Assembly (NCBI RefSeq): GCF_016921195.1
Contig: NZ_JAFGYF010000001.1
Coordinates: forward strand, 496,001-560,000
Length of the DNA stretch: 64,000 nt
Source of the DNA: Cellulosimicrobium cellulans
Lineage (GTDB): Bacteria > Actinomycetota > Actinomycetes > Actinomycetales > Cellulomonadaceae
Direction of reading: 5' to 3'
The first letter of the stretch is position 1, and each line of letters starts with the position of its first letter. The translations under genes were made by a program, and so were the position numbers. A model generated the notes under the pieces. It did not search any database and was not told the origin of the DNA. It was given only the letters and a program-made list of their open reading frames with translations. Positions 43,432 through 50,319 of the stretch are shown piece by piece.

Positions 43432-43437
43432 ACCCTA
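43432..43437 (-). promoter_or_regulatory. TANNNT -10 element for the cupin-AraC gene
   Basis: On the minus strand TAGGGT (43437-43432) is followed by GAGGGT and the GTG at 43425. The spacing fits a leaderless start, although GAGGGT could also serve as a close ribosome site. Confidence 0.45.
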
Positions 43438-43508
43438 GTGGCGGATCCGCGAAGAGATCAGGCAGGGAATCGATCGTCTGCCAACGTCGCACACCCTGAG
43501 ATGGGGGT

Positions 43509-44306
43509 ATGGAGCATCTCGTCCTCATCCTCGTCGGGGTCGGCGTCGGTGTGACCACAGTCCTCTTCGGCTTCGGCGGCGGGTTCGTCACCGTTCCTGT
43601 CGTCGCACTCGCCGACGCCGGCCTCGGTCAGGCCGCGCTCGGCGTGGCGACCGCGACCTCCGCACTCGTCATGGTCGTCAACGCCGCGGTGGCCACCGCT
43701 GCGTCGGACCGTCGCGAGCTCGCCCGGCTCGCCGATCGGGCCCCGCTGCTCGCGCTCCTGGCGGCGGGCGGAGCCGCGGGCGCCCTCGCCGGACGCCTGG
43801 CACCGGGCGAGCTCCTTCGCTGGGGCTTCGTCGCCTACCTCGCGCTCACCGTCGTCGACCTGCTCGTCCGGCCCGGCTTCTTCCGTCGTTCCCGGTCTCG
43901 AGACCCACGGAGCGGAGACGCGATCGGCGGGCGATCCTGGTGGGGGTTGCCGGTCGGTGGCATCGCGGCATTCCTCGGGGTCGGGGGGAGCGTCGTGACG
44001 GTGCCGCTCCTGCGCAGGGCCGGTGCGACGATGCGTACCGCGACGACTCTTGCCAACCCGCTCACGCTCGCGATCGCCGCCCCCGCACTCCTCGTCATGC
44101 TCATCGCGCGGGGACACGCGCCAGCAGCCCCGGGGCTCGTGGGAAGCGTCGACGTCGCGGCAGCCCTGGCCCTGCTGGCGGGAGCGACACCCGTCGTGGT
44201 CCTGCTACGCCGCCGACCACCCCGGATCCCCGACGGAGCCCACGCCACGGGCTACCTGCTGCTGCTCGTCGCCGCCGGTGCGACCGTCGCTCTTGCCGAC
44301 GTCTAG
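43509..44306 (+). CDS. TauE/SafE (TSUP) family permease
   Basis: This 265-residue membrane protein has about eight helices in two similar halves. GFGGGFVTVPVVALADAGLG in the first half is echoed by GVGGSVVTVPLLRRAGATMRTAT in the second. The family moves sulfite, sulfoacetate or other organic anions, usually outward; the substrate here is unknown. Divergent transcription from the cupin-AraC gene suggests inducible expression. Confidence 0.88.
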   Translation: MEHLVLILVGVGVGVTTVLFGFGGGFVTVPVVALADAGLGQAALGVATATSALVMVVNAAVATAASDRRELARLADRAPLLALLAAGGAAGALAGRLAPGELLRWGFVAYLALTVVDLLVRPGFFRRSRSRDPRSGDAIGGRSWWGLPVGGIAAFLGVGGSVVTVPLLRRAGATMRTATTLANPLTLAIAAPALLVMLIARGHAPAAPGLVGSVDVAAALALLAGATPVVVLLRRRPPRIPDGAHATGYLLLLVAAGATVALADV

Positions 44307-44382
44307 TCCGCGCCGGGGAACCGTGCCCGTCGGAGGTGCCCGCGCGCGCTCACAACGGCCCGGCGGTCCGTGTGCGGAAACC

Positions 44383-44420
44383 CTCACACGGGCTTAACGG
44401 CGGTCGCGCGCGGGGGAAAC
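44383..44420 (+). promoter_or_regulatory. GlnR-like box upstream of narK
   Basis: CTCAC-n6-TTAAC-n6-CGCGC-n6-GAAAC keeps the 11-bp phasing of the actinobacterial GlnR site (GTNAC-n6-GAAAC repeated twice). Three half-sites are recognisable and the third (CGCGC) is degenerate. It ends 52 bp before the narK start. GlnR activation of nitrate uptake and reduction genes under nitrogen limitation is well established in actinobacteria. Confidence 0.55.
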
Positions 44421-44472
44421 ACGGCGTTCCTAGCGTCCTGGTCACTGACCGGGACCTGCTGAAGGAGCCGCC

Positions 44473-45954
44473 ATGTCCGCGCCCACGAGCCCTACCAGCC
44501 ACGAGGGTGAGCAGTCCGCAGAGCACCCCTCGGGCACCACGACCGTCGCGACCTCCCCGCCTGGGGCCGTCGTCCGGCCGACCGCTGCGCCCGCCACCAC
44601 CGGGCCGCACCACCGGTCCGGGCGATGGATCGACCGCTGGGACCCGGAGGACCCGACGTTCTGGCGCGACGGCGGCCGCAGGGTCGCGGCGCGCAACCTG
44701 TGGATCTCGGTGTTCGCGGAATTCCTGGGCTTCGCGGTCTGGGCGCTGTGGTCGATCGTCGTCCCGCAGCTCCCCGCGGCGGGGTTCGCCCTGACGGTCG
44801 ACCAGCAGTTCTGGCTCATCGCCGTGCCGAGCCTGGTCGGCGCGACGCTGCGCATCCCGTACACGTTCGCGGTACCGCTGTTCGGCGGCCGCAACTGGAC
44901 CGTGGTCTCCGCGCTCCTGCTCCTGCTCCCGACGGCGGCGCTCGCCGTCGTCGTGCAGGACCCGGGGACGCCGTTCGGCGTCATGCTCGCGGTCGCGGCG
45001 CTCGCGGGCTTCGGCGGCGGCAACTTCGCGTCGTCGATGGCGAACATCTCGTTCTTCTACCCGGAGCGGGAGAAGGGCAAGGCGCTGGGCCTCAACGCCG
45101 CGGGCGGCAACCTCGGGACGGCGGTCGTGCAGCTCGCGGTGCCGCTCGTCATCGTGGCCGGGGCGGGCGTCGCGCTCGAGCGCGCGGGTCTCATGATGAT
45201 CCCGTTCATCCTGCTCGCGGCGTTCCTCGCGTGGCGGTTCATGGACAACCTGTCCACCGCGAAGGCGGACCCGAAGTCGTTCGCCGCCGCGACGCGGAAC
45301 AAGCACACGTGGATCATCTCGTTCCTCTACATCGGGACGTTCGGGTCGTTCATCGGGTACGCCGGGGCGTTCCCCATGCTGCTCAAGGGCCAGTTCCCCG
45401 AGGTGACGCTCTCGATCGCGTTCCTCGGCGCGCTCGTCGGCTCGGTCACGCGCCCGCTCGGCGGCGTCATCGCGGACCGGGTGGGCGGCACGCGCGTCAC
45501 CATCGCCTCGTACGGCGTCATGGCGCTCGGGGCGTTCGGCGCGATCCAGGCGCTCCGGTCGCACAGCTTCGGCCTGTTCTTCGCGTCGTTCCTCGTCCTG
45601 TTCGTCGCGACGGGCATCGGCAACGGCTCGACGTATCGGATGATCCCGGCCGTCTTCCAGGCGAGCGCCGTCCCGGGCGGCGCGCTCGACGGGCCGACGG
45701 CGGTCGACGCGGCGACGCTCGACGAGGCCCGGGCCCGCGCCCGCAAGGCCGCGGCCGGGTGCATCGGGATCGCCGGCGCGATCGGCGCGTTCGGGGGCTT
45801 CCTCATCCCGCGCGGGTTCGCGGCGTCCACCAGCCTCGCCGGCTCGCTCGTCCCGGCCCTGTGGGTGTTCATCGGGATGTACGCGGTCATGGCGGTCGTC
45901 GCCTGGGCCGTGTACCTGCGCAAGGGGTCGGCGCTCGCGTCGGCGGGGATCTGA
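44473..45954 (+). CDS. narK: Nitrate/nitrite transporter, MFS (NarK family)
   Basis: This 493-residue inner-membrane protein has 12 helices after a disordered 65-residue head. The nitrate signature GFGGGNFASSMANISFFYP and the paired glycine motif LNAAGGNLG are both present. It should import nitrate for the reductase encoded next, perhaps with some nitrite export. The second half has a long loop (VDAATLDEARARARKAAAG). The ATG has AAGGAG upstream. It is followed by nasA after 2 bp and lies behind a GlnR-like box. Confidence 0.94.
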   Translation: MSAPTSPTSHEGEQSAEHPSGTTTVATSPPGAVVRPTAAPATTGPHHRSGRWIDRWDPEDPTFWRDGGRRVAARNLWISVFAEFLGFAVWALWSIVVPQLPAAGFALTVDQQFWLIAVPSLVGATLRIPYTFAVPLFGGRNWTVVSALLLLLPTAALAVVVQDPGTPFGVMLAVAALAGFGGGNFASSMANISFFYPEREKGKALGLNAAGGNLGTAVVQLAVPLVIVAGAGVALERAGLMMIPFILLAAFLAWRFMDNLSTAKADPKSFAAATRNKHTWIISFLYIGTFGSFIGYAGAFPMLLKGQFPEVTLSIAFLGALVGSVTRPLGGVIADRVGGTRVTIASYGVMALGAFGAIQALRSHSFGLFFASFLVLFVATGIGNGSTYRMIPAVFQASAVPGGALDGPTAVDAATLDEARARARKAAAGCIGIAGAIGAFGGFLIPRGFAASTSLAGSLVPALWVFIGMYAVMAVVAWAVYLRKGSALASAGI

Positions 45955-45956
45955 GC

Positions 45957-48248
45957 GTGGCGACCACGTCCGCGACCGCCGCGCCGGAGGCCTCCGTGGG
46001 CCCCGGCAGGGCGCCCGCGCGCACCGCGGACTCGCACTGCCCGTACTGCGCGCTGCAGTGCGGCATGACCCTGACGCCCTCCGCCCCGGGGCGCGCGCTC
46101 CCGGTCGAGGTCGCCCCGCGCGACTTCCCGACCAACCGCGGCGGTCTGTGCCAGAAGGGCTGGACGAGCGCGACGGTCCTCCGCGCGGCGGACCGGATCA
46201 CGACCCCCCTGCTGCGCGGGAGCGACGGCGAGCTGCACCCGGCGTCGTGGGACGAGGCGCTGGACGTCGTGGCGGCCGGGATCGCGCGCGTGCAGGCCGA
46301 GCACGGCCGGGACGCGGTCGCGGTCTTCGGCGGCGGTGGCCTGACGAACGAGAAGGCGTACGCGCTCGGCAAGTTCGCGCGCACGGTGCTGCGGACCGCG
46401 AACATCGACTACAACGGGCGCTTCTGCATGGCGTCGGCCGCCGCGGGGGCGAACCGGGCGTTCGGCGCGGACCGCGGGCTGCCGTTCCCGCTCGCGGACC
46501 TCGGCGGCGCGGACGCCGTGGTCCTGCTCGGCTCCAACCTCGCCGAGACCATGCCGCCGTCGGTCCAGCACCTCGCGGGCGTGCGCTCACGCGGCGGGCT
46601 CGTCGTCGTGGACCCGCGCCGCAGCGCGACGGCGGCGCTCACGGGCGAGCCGGGGGACGTCGTCGGCGTGGGCGACCAGGGCGTCCACCTCCAGCCCGTG
46701 CCCGGCACGGACCTGGTGGTGCTGCTCGCGCTGCTGCACGTCGTGGTCACGGAGGGGCTCGCGGACGCGGAGTACCTCGCCGCGCGCACGTCGGAGTTCG
46801 ACGACGTCCGGCGCTCCGTCATGGCGTGGTGGCCCGAGCGCGCGGAGACGGTCTGCGGCGTCCCGGCCGACCGGCTGCGGTACGTGGCCCGGCTGCTCGC
46901 CGCGGCGTCGCCCGCGCGCGGCGGCGCGGGCGCGTACGTGCTCACGGGGCGCGGCGTCGAGCAGTCGTCGCAGGGCACCGCGACGGTGACGGCGGCGATC
47001 AACCTCGCGCTCGCGCTTGGTCTGCCCGGCCGCGCGGGGTCGGGGTACGGCGCGATCACCGGCCAGGGGAACGGGCAGGGCGGGCGTGAGCACGGCCAGA
47101 AGGCCGACCAGCTCCCGGGCTACCGCTCGATCGAGGACCCGGCCGCTCGGGCGCACGTCGCGGGCGTCTGGGGCGTGGACCCGTCGACGATCCCGGGCCG
47201 GGGGATGCCGGCCGTGACGCTGCTGCGCTCGCTCGGCGCCCGGCCAGGACCGGGCGGTGCGGGCACCACCTACGCGGAGGACGGGCGCCCGCGCGCGCTG
47301 CTCGTGCACGGGTCGAACGTCGTGGTGAGCGCGCCGGACGCGGACCAGGTCGCCGCGAACCTGCGCGCCCTCGACCTGCTCGTGGTGTGCGACCTCGTGC
47401 CGTCGGAGACGGCGCTCCTCGCGGACGTCGTCCTGCCCGTGACGCAGTGGGCGGAGGAGGAGGGCACGATGACGTCGCTCGAGGGGCGGGTGGTCCGCCG
47501 CCGTCGCGCGGTCGACGCGCCCGGCGAGGCGCGCTCGGAGCTGTGGATCCTCGCGGAGCTCGCACGACGCCTGGGCTCGGACGTCTCCTTCCCGACCGAC
47601 CCCGCGGTCGTCTTCGACGAGCTCGCACGCGCCTCCGTGGGCGGCGTGGCCGACTACTCGGGCCTGAGCCACGCGCGCCTCGACGCGGACGAGGACGACG
47701 GCGGCCCGGGGCTGTTCTGGCCCGTCCCGGCGGGCGCGCCGGACGCGAGGCGGGCCGGCGCGCACCACCCGGGGACGCCGCGGATGTTCCTCGACCGGTT
47801 CGCGACACCGGACGGGCGCGCGCGGATGGTCGCGGTCGACCACGCCGGACCGAGCGACGACGTGCGCGCCGACGCCCCGCTCTACCTCGTGACCGGGCGC
47901 GTGCTGCAGCACTACCAGTCGGGCGCGCAGACGCGTCGCGTGCCGGAGCTCGACCGCCTCGTGCCGGAGCCGTTCGTCGAGCTGCACCCGGTCCTCGGCC
48001 TGCGGCTCGGGGTCGGCGACGGCGACCGCGCCCGCCTCACGACGCGCCGCGGCGAGATCGAGGCCGTCGCGCGCTGGACCGACCGGATCCGGCCGGACAC
48101 CGTCTTCATGCCCTTCCACTGGAGCGGGGAGGGCAGCGTCAACCGCGTCACGACCGACGCGACCGACCCCATCTCGGGCATGCCCGAGTTCAAGGTGTGC
48201 GCCGTGGACGTGCGGCCCGCACGCGCAACCCAGGAGGTGGGCGCATGA
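45957..48248 (+). CDS. nasA: Assimilatory nitrate reductase catalytic subunit (molybdopterin)
   Basis: This 763-residue cytoplasmic enzyme reduces nitrate to nitrite. The N-terminal Cys cluster CPYCALQC, with a fourth Cys about 29 residues later in GGLCQKGW, binds a [4Fe-4S] centre. Molybdo-bis-MGD contacts appear in GSNLAETMPPSVQHL, GRGVEQSSQGTATV and GQGNGQGGREHGQKADQLPGYR. The C-terminal domain (LVTGRVLQHYQSGAQTRRVPEL, DPISGMPEFKVCAVDV) matches NasA/NarB-type enzymes. It has no signal peptide and no BFD domain; electrons come from the next gene's product. The GTG start follows the narK stop by 2 bp, and the stop overlaps nasB. Confidence 0.94.
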   Translation: MATTSATAAPEASVGPGRAPARTADSHCPYCALQCGMTLTPSAPGRALPVEVAPRDFPTNRGGLCQKGWTSATVLRAADRITTPLLRGSDGELHPASWDEALDVVAAGIARVQAEHGRDAVAVFGGGGLTNEKAYALGKFARTVLRTANIDYNGRFCMASAAAGANRAFGADRGLPFPLADLGGADAVVLLGSNLAETMPPSVQHLAGVRSRGGLVVVDPRRSATAALTGEPGDVVGVGDQGVHLQPVPGTDLVVLLALLHVVVTEGLADAEYLAARTSEFDDVRRSVMAWWPERAETVCGVPADRLRYVARLLAAASPARGGAGAYVLTGRGVEQSSQGTATVTAAINLALALGLPGRAGSGYGAITGQGNGQGGREHGQKADQLPGYRSIEDPAARAHVAGVWGVDPSTIPGRGMPAVTLLRSLGARPGPGGAGTTYAEDGRPRALLVHGSNVVVSAPDADQVAANLRALDLLVVCDLVPSETALLADVVLPVTQWAEEEGTMTSLEGRVVRRRRAVDAPGEARSELWILAELARRLGSDVSFPTDPAVVFDELARASVGGVADYSGLSHARLDADEDDGGPGLFWPVPAGAPDARRAGAHHPGTPRMFLDRFATPDGRARMVAVDHAGPSDDVRADAPLYLVTGRVLQHYQSGAQTRRVPELDRLVPEPFVELHPVLGLRLGVGDGDRARLTTRRGEIEAVARWTDRIRPDTVFMPFHWSGEGSVNRVTTDATDPISGMPEFKVCAVDVRPARATQEVGA

Positions 48249-50062
48249 CGCGCGTGGTCGTGGTCGGCAACGGCATGGTCGGGTCGCGGTTCGCGAGCGA
48301 CCTCGTGGCGCGGTGCGGCACCTCCGCGGGGACGACGGCCGTCGAGGTCACCGTGCTGGGTGCCGAGGAGTACGAGCCGTACAACCGCGTGCTGCTCAGC
48401 GAGGTCGTGGCGGGCAAGGTCGACGTCGCGGCGATCGGGCTGCCCGGTGCGGACGACGCCCGCGTCACCGTCCGGCGCGGCACGGAGGCCATCGCGATCG
48501 ACCGTGCCGCGCGCCGCGTCGTCACGGGGGAGGGCGCGTACCCGTACGACGTCGTCGTGCTCGCCACGGGCGCCGGCGCACGGATCCCCGACCTGCCGGG
48601 TCTGACCGACCTCCCGGGCGGCCTTCCCCGCGGCGCGCACGCGCTGCGCACGCTCGACGACGCGCGCGAGATCGTCGCGGCGTCGGTCAACGCCCGGCAC
48701 GCCGTGGTCGTCGGGGCGGGCGTGCTCGGGCTCGAGGTCGCGTGCGGGCTCGCGCGCCGCGGCGTCGCCGTGAGCCTCGTGCACGGGGGCGGGAGCGTCA
48801 TGGATCGCCAGCTCGACCGCGCCGCGGGCGGTGTCGTCGCGCGGAGCCTCGCGGGGCTCGGCGTGCGGACCTGGACCCGCGCGCGCACCGAGCGCGTCGT
48901 CGTGGAGTCGGGCTCCGTGCGCGGCGTGACGCTCCGCGTGCCCGACGGCGGGGGTCCCGCCGGGCGGTCGGCGGCCCGCCCGGGTGGTGGTGCCGGGGGA
49001 GCGGGGGACGACGCGACGCGGCTCGTCGACCTCGAGGCCGACCTGCTCGTGCTCGCGTGCGGCACCGTGCCCGAGGCGGGGCTCGCGCGCGCGGCGGGCC
49101 TCGCGGTCGACCGGGGCGTCGTCGTCGGGCACGATCTGGCGAGCCCCGACGACCCGAGCGTGTTCGCGATCGGGGACTGCGCACAGCCGCCCGAGGGCGG
49201 CACCGGGCTGATCGCGCAGGGCTGGGACCAGTCGCGACGGCTCGCGGACCACCTCGCGGAGCGGTTCGCGAGCTCGAACGACCGGGGCGGCGCGGGGAAC
49301 CCGGACGCTGCGCACGGGGCGGCATCGGGGCGCCCACGGGTCCGCCTGGGGGTCGACGCCGACCGGCCGAGCATGGCGCTGCGCCTCGCCATGAACGTCG
49401 TCGCGCGCCCGCTCGGGGAGCCGCCCGCGCCGTCGACACGGGGCCTCTCCCGGGTCGCCGCCCATCCTGGCGGTCCCGGGTCCACGGGTCGTCCGCGCCC
49501 TGCCGTGCACGGGAACCTCGGTGTGGACGAGCACCCGAGGGCTGGGACCGACGTCGTGCGCGTCAAGGCGGCGGGGTTGGAGATCGTGACGATGGGCGTG
49601 TGCGGCGAGCGGCGGACGCCCGATCCCGCGCACCGCTCCGTGACGCTGAGCGACCCCGCGGCGGGCCGGCACGTCGAGGTGGTCGTCGCGGACGGCCTGC
49701 TCGTCGGCGCGACGTGCGTCGGCGCGCCCGACGTGGGCGCCGACCTCACGGCGACCTACGCACGGCGGGTCCCCGTGCCCGCCGACCCGGCCCACCTGCT
49801 GCTCCGCCCGGTCGCGCAAGCGCCGGCACCGGCGTCGTCCCCCACCCACATGCCCGACCGCACCACCGTGTGCACGTGCAACGGCGTGACCAAGGGCGAC
49901 GTCGTGGGCTGCTGGCACGACGGCGCTCGCAGCGTCGACGACGTCGCGCGGGCCACGCGTGCCACGACGGGCTGCGGCGGGTGCAAGGACGTCGTGTGCG
50001 GGCTCGTCGACTGGCTCGAGAAGGCCGACCCGGAGCAGGCGAGCGTCGTGCTCGGCGCGTGA
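48245..50062 (+). CDS. nasB: Nitrate reductase electron-transfer flavoprotein with BFD-like iron-sulfur domain
   Basis: This 605-residue protein should pass electrons from NAD(P)H to NasA. It has a FAD motif (VVVVGNGMVGSRF), a NAD(P)H motif (VVVGAGVLGLEVACGLARRG) and an ATGTV-like FAD closing segment (SVFAIGDCAQPP). Near residue 535 a BFD-type [2Fe-2S] domain has CTCNGV and then TGCGGCK (C-x-C, then C-x2-C). Glycine- and proline-rich inserts lie at about 235-260 and 340-420. The layout matches NasB of actinobacteria and the N-terminal half of NirB. The ATG overlaps the nasA stop; a hairpin follows. Confidence 0.88.
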   Translation: MTRVVVVGNGMVGSRFASDLVARCGTSAGTTAVEVTVLGAEEYEPYNRVLLSEVVAGKVDVAAIGLPGADDARVTVRRGTEAIAIDRAARRVVTGEGAYPYDVVVLATGAGARIPDLPGLTDLPGGLPRGAHALRTLDDAREIVAASVNARHAVVVGAGVLGLEVACGLARRGVAVSLVHGGGSVMDRQLDRAAGGVVARSLAGLGVRTWTRARTERVVVESGSVRGVTLRVPDGGGPAGRSAARPGGGAGGAGDDATRLVDLEADLLVLACGTVPEAGLARAAGLAVDRGVVVGHDLASPDDPSVFAIGDCAQPPEGGTGLIAQGWDQSRRLADHLAERFASSNDRGGAGNPDAAHGAASGRPRVRLGVDADRPSMALRLAMNVVARPLGEPPAPSTRGLSRVAAHPGGPGSTGRPRPAVHGNLGVDEHPRAGTDVVRVKAAGLEIVTMGVCGERRTPDPAHRSVTLSDPAAGRHVEVVVADGLLVGATCVGAPDVGADLTATYARRVPVPADPAHLLLRPVAQAPAPASSPTHMPDRTTVCTCNGVTKGDVVGCWHDGARSVDDVARATRATTGCGGCKDVVCGLVDWLEKADPEQASVVLGA

Positions 50063-50130
50063 GGCCGGCACTCTCTGCTCGCATCGGCAGTCGCGACCGC
50101 CGACCTCGGCGCTGCGTGCCGACCTCGCCC

Positions 50131-50158
50131 CGCACCGCCGACTTCACACGGCGGTGCG
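50131..50158 (+). terminator. Terminator hairpin after narK-nasA-nasB
   Basis: CGCACCGCCG (50131-50140) and CGGCGGTGCG (50149-50158) form a perfect 10-bp stem with an 8-nt loop, 68 nt after nasB and just before the GlnR box of nirB. It divides the nitrate and nitrite operons. Confidence 0.75.
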
Positions 50159-50176
50159 CGCCCGGGTGAGAACACC

Positions 50177-50214
50177 GTTACGGAGGAGCAACGGACGGGG
50201 CACGGTCGCGAAAC
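50177..50214 (+). promoter_or_regulatory. GlnR box upstream of nirB
   Basis: GTTAC-n6-GCAAC-n6-GGCAC-n6-GAAAC has exact 5-6-5-6-5-6-5 phasing, matching the GlnR consensus GTNAC-n6-GAAAC-n6-GTNAC-n6-GAAAC with one change in each of two half-sites. It ends 105 bp before the nirB GTG. It should activate nirB-nirD-cysG-nnaR-cbiX when nitrogen is scarce. Confidence 0.75.
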
Positions 50215-50319
50215 CGCCCGTCCGTAGCGTCGATCGTGCCTTCCCGGAAGGCCCCGGGGACGACCCGGTCGGCGGGCCGGGGAGGTGGCCTCCCGCCCCC
50301 GATCCACCAGGAGCCCGCC

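Noticed and set aside
44307-44472. GAAAC at 44377-44381 as part of the GlnR box
   Set aside because: It is out of phase with the other half-sites by 5 bp; the phased set 44383-44420 is a better fit.
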